Shown: positions 41,472-50,878, numbered from the stretch's first letter. The stretch: 57,327 nucleotides of DNA from Candidatus Melainabacteria bacterium (GCA_003153555.1 PLZS01000108.1:8470-65796); one strand, 5' to 3'. Notes: a model not told the origin generated them from the sequence alone. Program-made: numbers and translations.

Positions 41472-42188
41472 TCAGGCCGGCAAGCTAAGGGCGCGCTTGT
41501 GTGCAGCCAGTTCTGAAGCATCATCTAAGGCGCTTAAGGTGAATTTTCCATGACGTCTTGCAAGCGCTTGAGTTAACAATTCGTCGGCGAAGTGTGGATT
41601 TTTTGGCAAGATCGAGCCGTGCAAGTAAGTACCATATACAGTGCCACTGACCGCACCCTCAAACATATCGTCACCGTTATTGCCGTTGCCTATCATCGCT
41701 TTGCCAAGAGGTTTTAGCGACGGACCCAAAAATGTTTTGCCACTGTGATTCTCAAAGCCGACAAGTGTTGTGCCGTCATCGCGCTTGACCACAACGTTGC
41801 CAATCATGCGTCGATTTCCTGCGACGGTGTGCGCATCCATGAGCGAAATCCCTTTCAGTTGGGGACCCTCGTGTGGCTGATAATAATGCCCAAGCAGTTG
41901 ATAACCGCCGCAAATGGACAATATGACTGCACCGGAAGAAACCGCTTTGTGCAGTTCGTCCGCCCTGAGAACTAGGTCCTCTGCAATGGTTTGTTGCTGC
42001 TTATCTTGACCGCCGCCGATGAAATAGAAATCGAAATAGTCGGGGTCAATCTTTTCGCCCAATCCAATTGGCTGAACAGTGGCTGTAATTCCGCGCCAGC
42101 GAGCTCTTTGGACCAGGGTGATGATATTGCCCCGATCTCCATATATATTCAAAAAATGAGCGTATAAATGAGCGATTCTGAGATCCAT
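41472..42188 (-). CDS. gatD: GatD-type class I glutamine amidotransferase (CobQ-like)
   Basis: A 238-residue class I amidotransferase of the CobQ/GatD group. The ATG at 42188 is chosen because AGGAG lies six bases upstream and the protein then begins MDLRIAHLYAHFLNIYGDRGN, a typical GatD N-terminus. The catalytic Cys93 (SICGGYQLLG) and His190 (YGTYLHG) are present. In Gram-positives and some other bacteria GatD supplies ammonia to the Mur-ligase-like MurT, which amidates the D-Glu of lipid II. MurT is normally adjacent but is not found here, so the partner must be elsewhere or the role different. Confidence 0.82.
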   Translation of the reverse strand: MDLRIAHLYAHFLNIYGDRGNIITLVQRARWRGITATVQPIGLGEKIDPDYFDFYFIGGGQDKQQQTIAEDLVLRADELHKAVSSGAVILSICGGYQLLGHYYQPHEGPQLKGISLMDAHTVAGNRRMIGNVVVKRDDGTTLVGFENHSGKTFLGPSLKPLGKAMIGNGNNGDDMFEGAVSGTVYGTYLHGSILPKNPHFADELLTQALARRHGKFTLSALDDASELAAHKRALSLPA

Positions 42189-42764
42189 ATACATCTCCTG
42201 CTTCTGAATTTCATTGTCGCATGCAAAGCGTTGGTCCGCTGTAGCGGCATAGTCGATGCAAGCTTGCATGCTGAATAAGGTTGTACAGATTTACGTCCTT
42301 CTTGCAAACCGATCATCTCCTCGTCACGCTCGCAGTCATCCTTATTATGTGAAAAGAGGCACTGCACCTCTGATATTTTGCACCACATTCGGTACCTGAG
42401 TGATGGGGATAGCCTGAACATGGCACTACTCTTGGTGGCTCGGCTAGTAAAGGGCGACTTCGACTATCCGTCACATGTCTGATAATCCGGAATGTCATGT
42501 AGTAACTTTGAGTTCTTGAGAAGCCGGTTGCCAGGAAGCTAATGGGGCTCAGTCTTTTGGGGATTCGCAAAAGATATATTTTGGGCGATCAAATGTTAAA
42601 TTGTTAACGTTATTTAAGGATGCGTTTCGCAGCTGTACATGCGGTTTTTAGTCACTTGTTTTATCGTGGAACAAATTTTGGGGTTTTAAGTCTACGTTGC
42701 TATGGAACATTTAAGCTATGATGGCGGACGTTAGATCGGGTCATTGCAAGGGAGTGATTACTAT
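42189..42764. other. Intergenic region between gatD-like and SLH genes
   Basis: A 575-bp spacer upstream of two divergent genes. It is AT-rich at 42570-42720 and includes TATGAT at about 42717, which could be a -10 element for the SLH gene, without a clear -35. No open frame with a ribosome site and no tRNA is seen. Confidence 0.4.
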
Positions 42765-43328
42765 ATGACAAAGGGATTCGCATCCTTACTTACCGCACTT
42801 GTTGCCGTAAGTGCGAGCACCTTGATCAATACTTCAGCGGCAAGCGCACAAGGCGCTACCAATGTAAGTGAATTGACAGACGTTGTGGGAAATGAATGGG
42901 CCTACAATGCTCTCAAGGAGCTCGTAAACAATCCGTGCCACGTTCTCGTGGGTTATCCGGATCGTACATTCCGCGGACAAAAATCCGCAACACGTTTCGA
43001 ATTAGCCGCTGCTCTATACAAATACGAGCAGTGCATCACTGAAAGACTTGCTACCAAGGCAGATAAAGCAGATTTGGAAAAATTTGCAGCTTTGTTGGAT
43101 GAGTTCAGAGGTGAGTTGAATGCCCTCAAGGCGCGTGTGGATTCACTTGAAGCACGCATGAAGTTGGTAGAAGATAAGAACATCGAACAAGATATGCGTC
43201 TTGCATATGCTGAGCGTCAGAAAGGTTTCATTTATGAACGCTTGGTAAAAGGCACATTCATTGACGTTAGAGACATAGGGGTTGGTGTTGGACGCGGACT
43301 ACGCGGCATTTACGAATACTTGTTCTAA
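42765..43328 (+). CDS. SLH-domain envelope protein with coiled coil, no porin barrel
   Basis: A 187-residue secreted protein. The ATG at 42765 follows AGGGAGTG; residues 1-29 are a signal peptide ending ASAQG. An SLH-like domain covers about 34-90 (ELTDVVGNEWAYNALKELVNNPCHVLVGYPDRTFRGQKSATRFELAAALYKYEQ) of the type found at the N-terminus of cyanobacterial OprB/SomA porins, where it binds peptidoglycan-linked polysaccharide. A coiled coil follows (about 98-145: FAALLDEFRGELNALKARVDSLEARM). The remaining 40 residues contain no beta-barrel, so it is a tether rather than a channel. A terminator follows. Confidence 0.88.
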   Translation: MTKGFASLLTALVAVSASTLINTSAASAQGATNVSELTDVVGNEWAYNALKELVNNPCHVLVGYPDRTFRGQKSATRFELAAALYKYEQCITERLATKADKADLEKFAALLDEFRGELNALKARVDSLEARMKLVEDKNIEQDMRLAYAERQKGFIYERLVKGTFIDVRDIGVGVGRGLRGIYEYLF

Positions 43329-43382
43329 AACGGACAAGTAGACGCCTTCACTGGCTCTGTTCAGATGACCTGATCTACGAAG

Positions 43383-43416
43383 GAACTCCCGAGACATCTG
43401 TCGCGGGAGTTCTTTT
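43383..43416 (+). terminator. Intrinsic terminator of the SLH gene
   Basis: GAACTCCCG and CGGGAGTTC form a perfect 9-bp stem with a 12-nt loop, followed directly by TTTT. It lies 55 bp after the SLH gene stop. Confidence 0.85.
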
Positions 43417-43502
43417 GATGTCCTAGGTATGCTTGAAGCTAACTTACGCGTCTGTCACGGTCAGTCTGTGAGGACCGCTATGCCAATTGCAGTTGGAGAG
43501 AT

Positions 43503-44324
43503 ATGTTTATGGAAAATGAAAGTAGTCCGCGACCTATATTTGAGGCGTTCAGCCCTGAGCTTGTCTTCGCTCTTGACATGTGCGAGCAAGCAGGAAGAAT
43601 TGCTCTGGCCTCTTTTATTGACGGCATCGAAACAATAACGAAAGAAGATGGCTCTCCAGTTACAGCCGCCGACAAGGAATGCGAACGAATAATCCGTCAG
43701 GCGATTACTTCGAGATATCCGCAGGACGCCATTCTTGGCGAAGAAGAAGGTGAGTCCGAGGGGGCAACTCAGGATGGCAAGAAGCGCAAATGGATAGTCG
43801 ATCCAATTGACGGCACTTACGGTTACGCCCGCGGCATACCATTTTTTTCCACCCTATTGGCTTTGGAAGTCGATGGTCAAATTGTCCTTGGAGTAGTCGG
43901 TGCACCGGCGATGGGCGATATGTTTTGGGCGGAAAAGGGTCACGGCGCCTTTAAAAATGGAATGCGCATAGAAGTTTCTGACATCAATGAATTAGCAAAT
44001 TCGCAACTAAGCTTCGGGGGCGCCAATCGAATTTTGGCCGAAGGGTATTGGTCTGGATTTACAAAACTCATTTCGGGGACGTCAAGGCAGCGAGGCTTTG
44101 GCGATTACTTGGGGTTTGCTTATGTCTTTGAAGGTAAAGCTGAAGCCCACGTCGAGGTAGGTGTGAAACCCTGGGATCTTGCACCGATGAAAATAATCAT
44201 CGAAGAAGCTGGTGGTAAGTATTCTGATCTGAGCGGAGGCCAATCCATTTACACAGGGAGCTGTTTAGTCACTAACGGACAGATACACGAGAAATGGCTC
44301 GGAATGCTACTGAGCCAGGACTAA
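43503..44324 (+). CDS. Inositol monophosphatase-family phosphatase, histidinol-phosphatase-like
   Basis: A 273-residue Mg-dependent phosphatase. The metal-binding motifs GEEEG (Glu80/Glu81), WIVDPIDGT (Asp100 and Asp103) and PWDLAPMKIIIEEAGG are intact. The C-terminal block (RGFGDYLGFAYVFEGKAEAHVEVGVKPWDLAP) is closest to HisN-type histidinol phosphatases, which make histidinol from histidinol-phosphate; inositol- or PAP-phosphatase activity is possible. GGAG lies four bases before the ATG at 43503; a second ATG two codons later is also possible. Confidence 0.88.
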   Translation: MFMENESSPRPIFEAFSPELVFALDMCEQAGRIALASFIDGIETITKEDGSPVTAADKECERIIRQAITSRYPQDAILGEEEGESEGATQDGKKRKWIVDPIDGTYGYARGIPFFSTLLALEVDGQIVLGVVGAPAMGDMFWAEKGHGAFKNGMRIEVSDINELANSQLSFGGANRILAEGYWSGFTKLISGTSRQRGFGDYLGFAYVFEGKAEAHVEVGVKPWDLAPMKIIIEEAGGKYSDLSGGQSIYTGSCLVTNGQIHEKWLGMLLSQD

Positions 44325-44830
44325 ATTTCCAAGCGACGATGCACGTCTGAGTAGTGCCTAACCTAAGGCAATCTCAGCTTAGAGAGAGCAAAGTGGCAGG
44401 TTCCTGGGCCTAAAACTATGTGATACTGCCAGCGGTGCCTTGGAGCCTTGGTAAAAAGTATCGAATTGCCGGCAATAAAAAAATCGAACTGATTACCTCT
44501 GAAATTTGAGCCGTCCAAGCGCTGAAATTTGGACTTGATCAAAAGAGAGATTTGTTGAGACAAACAAACTTCTTCAAAAATATAAAGGCGAGCAGCTTAA
44601 GGCTGGATTCAGAAAGCGAGTAGGAAGCGGCAAATAAGCTGGTCAGGGTTGACCATCCATTGATTTCCGGGTCTGAGGTTGCTCGCTGGCAAGCCCTCAT
44701 AAACTAGAACCCTTTGTGAAACAGCACTACAGCGGTAGAATATTAACCCTGTTTGCCTGCTTGTCGGAGTTCTCGGTTATCATTCCGCAAAAGGCAGGGT
44801 AGTTAGTCTCGGGCGAGAGCAAGTAGCTGC
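44325..44830. other. Intergenic region before the histidine kinase gene
   Basis: A 505-bp spacer. No gene, tRNA or strong hairpin is identified. A promoter for the kinase must lie in the right half, but no convincing -35/-10 pair is seen. Confidence 0.35.
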
Positions 44831-46018
44831 ATGGGAAAGTATGAATGGTCGAGATCGATGCGAGCGCGAATGGCGCTTGTCATGTCGATTTCCGGCATCA
44901 TTCCGATTGCCATTTGTCACATCATCGTTGCTAACGCCCTCGGTGGGATGACTGGAAACGTCTTCGAGTCCTTCTTTTACTTACCTTTGCTGCCGCTCCT
45001 GTTTCTGGTGAACTGGTTGCTTGCCGGTGTAATGCTCGTGCCAATCAGCCAATTGCTCCAGGCAACGGAGAAGTTGGTGAATATGGACCTCCGTCAACGG
45101 TTGGAAACTGATCCAAACGAACCAATTGAAACGTCGGAGCTGCGCCAATCTTTTAATCGGCTTTTAAACCGGTTGGAAGAATCTCTCAATATCCAATGTC
45201 AGTTTGTCGCGGATGCAAGCCATGAACTGCGCACGCCGCTGACTTCTATCCAAGGTTACACAAAGCTTTTGCTGCGTCGAGGACAAAGCATCGATGCCAA
45301 TCTTCTCGCGGAAGCCTTGCAAACTATTTCTGATGAGTCAGGCCGATTGATCAGATTAGTCTCAGATCTATTGCAATTGGCGCGCGCTGATGCCGGACAA
45401 GCAGTGATCAATCAGCAAGAAATCATCGATATGCGCGATGTTTTGGGAAGCGTGGAAGACACTGTCACGGTGATTGCACCGGAGCAAATTGAAATCCAAT
45501 TTATACTTTCACAGACTCCAATCTATGTGTTTGCTGATGGTGACCGCTTAAAGCAAGTGTTTTTGAACCTGACTAACAACGCTATCAAAGCAACGCAAGC
45601 TGGCGGCAAGGTGACGGTTACTCTAAGATCCACTAACGGACAGGCGATCATTAGAGTGATAGATACAGGAATTGGTATTGCGCCAGCTGATCAACAAAGA
45701 ATATTCAATCGCTTCTACCGAGTTGAACGATCCCGCACTCGTAGTCGTTTGTACGGTGGTGGCACTGGGCTGGGCTTAGCGATTGCCCTAACCATTATTA
45801 AAGCGCACAAGGGCACCATTGAGCTCGAAAGCGAATTGAATAAGGGTTCGACTTTTACTGTTCGTTTGCCGATTGGTGAGAAAAGCGAAAAGTTACAACA
45901 ACCAGCCGGCACCGTCAGCGCAACTATTTCAGAACGTGCCAAAGAAATGGCATCGGGAGAGCCGCTACGGGCGCCGGATGTGGATGGTCAGTCTGTAAGC
46001 GCTTCTTCGAGTTCGTAA
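44831..46018 (+). CDS. Sensor histidine kinase, orphan
   Basis: A 395-residue membrane sensor kinase. Two membrane helices (about 12-35 and 48-72) enclose almost no periplasmic loop, so it probably senses in the membrane or cytosol. A HAMP-like linker (about 72-115) leads to the phospho-acceptor motif DASHELRTPLTSIQGY with His131. The ATPase domain shows the N box LTNNAIKATQ, the G1 box DTGIGI and the G2 box GGGTGLGLAIA. A Ser/Ala/Glu tail of about 45 residues follows. No response-regulator gene is adjacent, so its partner is elsewhere. Confidence 0.94.
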   Translation: MGKYEWSRSMRARMALVMSISGIIPIAICHIIVANALGGMTGNVFESFFYLPLLPLLFLVNWLLAGVMLVPISQLLQATEKLVNMDLRQRLETDPNEPIETSELRQSFNRLLNRLEESLNIQCQFVADASHELRTPLTSIQGYTKLLLRRGQSIDANLLAEALQTISDESGRLIRLVSDLLQLARADAGQAVINQQEIIDMRDVLGSVEDTVTVIAPEQIEIQFILSQTPIYVFADGDRLKQVFLNLTNNAIKATQAGGKVTVTLRSTNGQAIIRVIDTGIGIAPADQQRIFNRFYRVERSRTRSRLYGGGTGLGLAIALTIIKAHKGTIELESELNKGSTFTVRLPIGEKSEKLQQPAGTVSATISERAKEMASGEPLRAPDVDGQSVSASSSS

Positions 46019-46092
46019 TCTTCAAGTCACCATGGGCGGTGTGAAGAGTGACACGATGAATGGATGCTCTCAGGCGCAGCAGCGTATATGAA

Positions 46093-46710
46093 CTAGAAGG
46101 GGGCTGCACCAGCCACCCAGGCACCAGTTGCCGGGGCCCCGGATGACAATCCAGTTGGATACTCCACGGCTACTGTCGCGACATACTTAATCGAAGCTGG
46201 CGGTCCTAGACCAGGAATACTGCCGATGAAAGGCACCGCACCCAGGTTGCACAGCGGTCCGACCTGACATGTGGCAACGCATGCGTATTCATAAATGAAT
46301 TTAGTGCTATCGATTGGTGCTGGAGGTTTCAAATTTGGTCCACAATACTGGATTGCATTTGTGGTGAAATCTGCTTGTTCCACCCAGAGATTGCCGCCCG
46401 AGGCGCTGTAACCGCCAACTGGAACTACGTTCAAGAAGTGACCTAAGCCCGAACCCGTGACGGCATTGAGTTCTCGTTGCATCGCCAAAAGTCCTGCCCC
46501 ATAGTCTGATGATGACGCCGCAGCCGATGCTCCCTGTCTGGCTGCCAATGAAATAGAAGCGGTTCCCACCGCGACTGCCATCAAATCTAGAGCTGGAAAC
46601 AGGGCAAAAAACAGAAAGACAAAAAGAACGGGTCCAAATTCAGCTAAGGAAGAACCGCGTTTGGTGCGCGGTCGGATTCTGAAGCTAAGCGAACGGATTG
46701 GAAAAGGCAC
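46093..46710 (-). CDS. TadE-like pseudopilin/secreted protein
   Basis: A 205-residue protein with a basic N-terminus (RPRTKRG) followed by SSLAEFGPVLFVFLFFALFPALDLMAVAVG, the pattern of TadE/TadG proteins: a conserved Glu near the start of a membrane helix that serves as assembly core. The remaining periplasmic part is Pro/Gly-rich with two Cys groups (YACVATCQVGPLC). The start is GTG with GGGGGGA five bases upstream. No other tad gene is adjacent, so it may work with a machine encoded elsewhere. Confidence 0.75.
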   Translation of the reverse strand: MPFPIRSLSFRIRPRTKRGSSLAEFGPVLFVFLFFALFPALDLMAVAVGTASISLAARQGASAAASSSDYGAGLLAMQRELNAVTGSGLGHFLNVVPVGGYSASGGNLWVEQADFTTNAIQYCGPNLKPPAPIDSTKFIYEYACVATCQVGPLCNLGAVPFIGSIPGLGPPASIKYVATVAVEYPTGLSSGAPATGAWVAGAAPF

Positions 46711-46835
46711 AAAAATCCCCCCGCAATTGGCAGGCCCATATTAATGTCATACCATGCCGGTGAAAGCAAAGTAACCCATGCTTGTTTAATTCCGCTTGAG
46801 TGTTCGCGAAATAAAGAGCTCGACAATCCCCAAAA

Positions 46836-47462
46836 TTAGCTTGCGGCAGCTTCAGCTGGTGCAGCGGCGGCTTCGGTAGCAGTCTGCGGAGTTGCTTCGG
46901 TAGCCGTTTCAGCTACTGCTCTCGGTGCAGTCACCTTAGCGATGATTTCATCAGCAGGGTTCAAGATTTTGATTTTGTCGGAAACTTTCAGGTCAGCGAA
47001 GTGGATCGCGCCTTCAATTTCGGTGATTAGCGACAGGTCGACTTCCAAGAAATCTGGAATATCTCCTGGAAACGACTCAATTTCAGCTTCCTGGTAGTTC
47101 TCTTGCAGTTGACCACCTAAAACTACTGCTTCGGATGTGCCAACAAACTTCAAAGGCACACTCATTGTCAGTTTGCGGTCAAGTCTGACTCTGTAGAACT
47201 CGACGTGCATAAGGTTGTGGTTGATACTGCGTCTCTGTACGTGCCGGATAACGGCATTAACATTCGCTTTTGTACCGAAATCGAGTTCGATCATATGGCT
47301 GTAAGCTGCAACCGGCAAGCGGCTGAACTCTTTGGCATCGACCTGAACGTTTTCCGAATCTTGTCCAGGACCGTACAAAGTGGCAGGGACAAAGCCGTCA
47401 CGTCGCAGCTGGCGAGGTTTTTTGCCTTCGCGTTGCTTTACGGCTAGTTTGATTTTCTCCAT
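46836..47462 (-). CDS. rplY: 50S ribosomal protein L25 (CTC form)
   Basis: A 208-residue long-form L25/CTC protein that binds 5S rRNA in the large subunit. Family segments are KQREGKKPRQLRRDGFVPATLYG, NHNLMHVEFYRV and the C-terminal TL5 domain (SVPLKFVGTSEAVVLGGQLQE, EIESFPGDIPDFLEVDLS). The Ala/Glu/Thr-rich tail is common in this form. AAGG lies nine bases before the ATG. A tRNA-Gln gene lies just upstream. Confidence 0.95.
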   Translation of the reverse strand: MEKIKLAVKQREGKKPRQLRRDGFVPATLYGPGQDSENVQVDAKEFSRLPVAAYSHMIELDFGTKANVNAVIRHVQRRSINHNLMHVEFYRVRLDRKLTMSVPLKFVGTSEAVVLGGQLQENYQEAEIESFPGDIPDFLEVDLSLITEIEGAIHFADLKVSDKIKILNPADEIIAKVTAPRAVAETATEATPQTATEAAAAPAEAAAS

Positions 47463-47518
47463 GATTCGATAACCTTCTGCGGTCTAAGACTGAGTGTTTT
47501 ATTTCGGACAAGCGTGCG

Positions 47519-47590
47519 CTGGGGCGAAAGGATTCGAACCTATGAGTGCCTGGATCAAAACCAGGTGCCTTACCACTTGGCGACGCCCCA
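47519..47590 (-). tRNA. tRNA-Gln (anticodon TTG)
   Basis: On the minus strand the acceptor arm TGGGGCG pairs with CGCCCCA, the D arm is GCC...GGC, and the anticodon stem CCTGG/CCAGG encloses the loop TTTTGAT with anticodon TTG. The T arm keeps TTCGAAT with one mismatch in its stem. The discriminator base is G and CCA is not encoded. It lies between recN and rplY on the same strand. Confidence 0.93.
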
Positions 47591-47707
47591 CCGATTTGGC
47601 AAACATGAATCTTACCATACGGGCTTGACCAGCCGATTTCGCCCGGTGGTTTGCGGCGCTAAACTTTGTTACGTAACGGCTTGGTCTGAGCCGAATTCAG
47701 GCACCTG

Positions 47708-49402
47708 TCAGGAGCGAACTTGATTGGCTTGTTCCATTAATGAGCGAGCAAAGTTCAAAGCTACTTCTTCATCTTCTTGACCGCTCGCCATAGAGGCGAG
47801 GGAGCGGAGTCGCTGATCGCTGTCGAGCTGTCGCGCAAAAACCTTGGTCAGATCCTTAGTTTGTTGTTTGTGAATTTCGATGTGGTTGTCAGCGACAGAA
47901 GCGATAATCGGTTGGTGGGTTATGCATAGAATTTGATGAGACTTGGCTAACCGCGCCAGTTTGTCTCTCATTGCCTGCAACACTTTGCCACTTAAACCGG
48001 TGTCAATTTCGTCGAATATCACTGTAGAAACGCCGTCAGCGCTTGCAAATATTGATTTCACAGCCAGCATCACTCGAGACAGCTCGCCTCCCGATGCAAT
48101 CTTTGCTAGAGGCATGAGCGGTTGTCCTGGATTTGGAGCAATCATAAATTCGGCTCGGTCCGAGCCCGTTGGCGTGACATCACTGGTGGTATCAAATTTG
48201 ATTTCGAACTTGCAGTGCTCCATGCCCAAATCAACTAATTCTGTTCGCACCGATTCGCTCAGTTTCTTGCCTAGCTTTTGGCGCTTTGTCGAAAGCTCCG
48301 TCGCACACTCGTTCAATGATGAGTCCAGAGTGGCTAACTCTGATTGTAGTCCTGCCGTGTGCGACTGCGCATTTTCGAGCTTGTCCATCTCCTCCAACAA
48401 TTTTTCTTGATGAGCAATTGCATCAGACAGTGAAGGACCATACTTTCTCTTCACTGCCGCCAACACTGCCAATCGCGAGTCAACTGTTGAAAGTGCTTCT
48501 GGATCCGTATCCAGCGCTGCTCCATAGCGACGTAAGTGCCTCGCGGCTTCCTCGATGTTAGCCAGACTTTGTTTGAGCAAGTCGGCTGGTTCGTTTAACT
48601 GTTGATCTAAGCGCGCCCCTTTTTCAACTTCGGCTAGTGAAGTTTGCAAAAGATCGATTGTAGATTTATCGCTGGAATGATTCTCTCCGCCCATTAGCAC
48701 TTCGTAGGCATTGCTGGCGACAGTCGAGAGCAGTGCAACATTGGCTAGAACTTTTTGCTGCTTGGCTAAATCTTCATCTTCGCTGCCATCTTGCAGGTTT
48801 GCTTCTTTCAGCTCGGCAGCTTGAAAGCGGATGAAATCCAAACGTCTGAGTCGTTCGTCTTCCGAAGTATCAAGGTCTTTTATTTGGGCCATCAATTCTT
48901 TGCGCCGTGTCCAAAGCGTTCGCACCTTCTCTAACAATTTGCGATGGGCTTGATCACCGAGGCTATCCAACATCTCCAGTTGCGATTGTGGGGACATCAA
49001 TGTGCGCGCTTCATGTTGAGCATGGATCGTTAAAAGCAATTGCGACAACTCTTGCACGATCGCGCTGTTCACGAGAGTGCCGTTGATGCGAATGCGCGAG
49101 CCTGATTTTGTGATTTCGCGACTGACGATGAGTGTCGCTAATTCGTCATCGATCAACTCTTGTCTCTTCAACCAACCGGATATGATCGCATTGGTTTTAA
49201 AGGACGCCTCAATAGACGCCTTCTCGCTGCCGATGCGAATAAAGCCTGCTCCGGCTTTTCCACCAAGCACCGCATTCAGTGCATCAATGATGATCGATTT
49301 TCCGGCACCAGTTTCACCGGTTAGAACATTCAGTCCTGGCGTCCAATCCACCCTTACATTTTCAATAAGTGCGAATTCGCGGATTTCTAAACTTTCGAGC
49401 AT
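47708..49402 (-). CDS. recN: DNA repair protein RecN
   Basis: RecN is an SMC-like ATPase that gathers DNA ends during double-strand-break repair. The 564 residues are typical. The N-terminal Walker A GETGAGKS (about 29-36), the long central coiled coil, the signature ASGGELSRVMLAVK and the Walker B VIFDEIDTGLSG are all intact, and ITHQPIIASVADNH follows. The start has GGGTGA before the ATG. The nearby tRNA-Gln and rplY share the strand. Confidence 0.96.
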   Translation of the reverse strand: MLESLEIREFALIENVRVDWTPGLNVLTGETGAGKSIIIDALNAVLGGKAGAGFIRIGSEKASIEASFKTNAIISGWLKRQELIDDELATLIVSREITKSGSRIRINGTLVNSAIVQELSQLLLTIHAQHEARTLMSPQSQLEMLDSLGDQAHRKLLEKVRTLWTRRKELMAQIKDLDTSEDERLRRLDFIRFQAAELKEANLQDGSEDEDLAKQQKVLANVALLSTVASNAYEVLMGGENHSSDKSTIDLLQTSLAEVEKGARLDQQLNEPADLLKQSLANIEEAARHLRRYGAALDTDPEALSTVDSRLAVLAAVKRKYGPSLSDAIAHQEKLLEEMDKLENAQSHTAGLQSELATLDSSLNECATELSTKRQKLGKKLSESVRTELVDLGMEHCKFEIKFDTTSDVTPTGSDRAEFMIAPNPGQPLMPLAKIASGGELSRVMLAVKSIFASADGVSTVIFDEIDTGLSGKVLQAMRDKLARLAKSHQILCITHQPIIASVADNHIEIHKQQTKDLTKVFARQLDSDQRLRSLASMASGQEDEEVALNFARSLMEQANQVRS

Positions 49403-49570
49403 TCACCCATCTGGAGCCGTGCTCCAATCAAAACCGTCTATTTGCCTGATGCCAACGGCAATATCATAACTCAATCAACTGATTTCGAACTTTAGATTTT
49501 ATGCAGTCTCGTATATAGAAAAGTCGCCTCTTCTACTCTTCATTTTTTTATCGAAATCGATTACCGTGAA

Positions 49571-50662
49571 TTAGGCGACGGTGACTTTATCCGGTGTCAG
49601 CGCATGAATGCTGATTTGAGCGGCCACTTGTTTGGCGATTTCAGTGAAGGCTTTGGCTACCGAGCAGTCTGGATCCGAAACTGTGATTGGCTTGCCTTTG
49701 TCACCACCCTCGCGAATAGCAGTCTCAAGTGGCACTTCACCGAGGAATGGCACTTCCATTTCTTTTGCTAGCTTCCTGCCGCCGCCGTGTCCGAAAATCT
49801 CGTAGCGTTCGGTTGTACCCGGTGGCTGGAAGTAACTCATGTTCTCGATAAAGCCAAAAACGGGCACGTTCATTTGCTTGAACATTGCCAAGCCTTTTCT
49901 TCCATCAAGGAGCGCTACATCCTGAGGCGTCGTCACGATTATGCCGCCGGATACTTGGGTGGCTTGAATCAAGCTCAGTTGAGCATCGCCCGTGCCAGGT
50001 GGCATATCAACTACTAGGTAATCCAATTCGCCCCAATTGACGTCGCGCAAAAATTGTTTGATCGCTTTGTCCAACATGGGACCACGCCAGATTACTGGTG
50101 TGTCGCGGGATACGAAAAATGCCATTGAAATTACTTTGACGCCGAAATTTTCGGGTGGAATGATTTTGTCGTCTTTCGCGGTCGGCTGGTAGTCGTCTAC
50201 TCCCATCATCAACGGAACGTTGGGTCCTGTGATGTCAGCGTCGAGGATGCCGACTTTGGCGCCAAGTTTGGCCAGAGCACAAGCTAGATTGACTGCTACT
50301 GTGGTTTTGCCGACGCCGCCTTTGCCTGAGGTGACGGCGACGACTTGTCGAATTCCGGGAATCGGCTCGCGACCGGCAACCTTCCGAGTGTTCGCGACGG
50401 CTGCTCCAGTCTCAATTTCGACTTCTTTCACGCCCGGCAATCCACCGACTGCTTCTTTGCAGTCGCTCTCAATTTTTTCTTTGACGGGGCAGGCGGGAGT
50501 CGTCAAGGTAAGCTTGAATCGTACTTTGCCGGATTCAATTTTTATTTCAGAGATCATTCCCAACGTGACGATGTCGGTATTAAGATCCGGATCCATAACC
50601 TTGGATAAAGCGCCCTTCACCTGATCTGGCGTTAACTTCTCTTCTTTTTTAATCCCAAACAT
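49571..50662 (-). CDS. mrp: Mrp/NBP35-family iron-sulfur carrier ATPase with MIP18 domain
   Basis: A 363-residue P-loop protein of the Mrp/ApbC family that helps load Fe-S clusters onto target proteins. The N-terminal MIP18-type domain (about 10-85; ALSKVMDPDLNTDIVTLGMI) is followed by the deviant Walker A SGKGGVGKTTVAVNLA, GILDADITGPNVP, and DMPPGTGDAQLSLIQ. The usual CxxC in the C-terminal half is not visible: the segment aligned with it reads GFIENMSYFQPPGT, so cluster binding may differ from canonical Mrp. The ATG at 50662 has AGGA eight bases upstream; an earlier in-frame start is not needed. Confidence 0.94.
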   Translation of the reverse strand: MFGIKKEEKLTPDQVKGALSKVMDPDLNTDIVTLGMISEIKIESGKVRFKLTLTTPACPVKEKIESDCKEAVGGLPGVKEVEIETGAAVANTRKVAGREPIPGIRQVVAVTSGKGGVGKTTVAVNLACALAKLGAKVGILDADITGPNVPLMMGVDDYQPTAKDDKIIPPENFGVKVISMAFFVSRDTPVIWRGPMLDKAIKQFLRDVNWGELDYLVVDMPPGTGDAQLSLIQATQVSGGIIVTTPQDVALLDGRKGLAMFKQMNVPVFGFIENMSYFQPPGTTERYEIFGHGGGRKLAKEMEVPFLGEVPLETAIREGGDKGKPITVSDPDCSVAKAFTEIAKQVAAQISIHALTPDKVTVA

Positions 50663-50798
50663 GTGCTCTTCCTGATGAATTGACAACCCGCTTTGAAGGG
50701 CACAGAGCCCTCATGCATTACATCCTCCGAGATCATAGCCGTTATCGGGCTGCGTTAGTCAGTCCGTAAGGAATCTATAAGTCGGGCAACCTGGGAGC

Positions 50799-50860
50799 GC
50801 CGGCATCGAAAGCCTACGAGCGCCGTGGTCCTTTTGCCGGCATCGAAACCTACGAGCGCC
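50799..50860. repeat. Tandem 37-bp-period GC-rich repeat
   Basis: A 26-nt unit beginning GCCGGCATCGAAAGCC and ending TACGAGCGCC occurs at 50799-50824 and again at 50836-50860 with one base deleted, giving a 37-bp period. It lies between the mrp promoter region and the end of the TPR gene. Its leading GGGAGCGCCGGC (50793) matches the element at 19030. Confidence 0.6.
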
Positions 50861-50878
50861 ATAGCCGCCCTGTCAGTC

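Noticed and set aside
47943..48410. 155-codon frame opposite recN
   Set aside because: Antisense to a well-supported gene, with no ribosome site and shadow-like composition.
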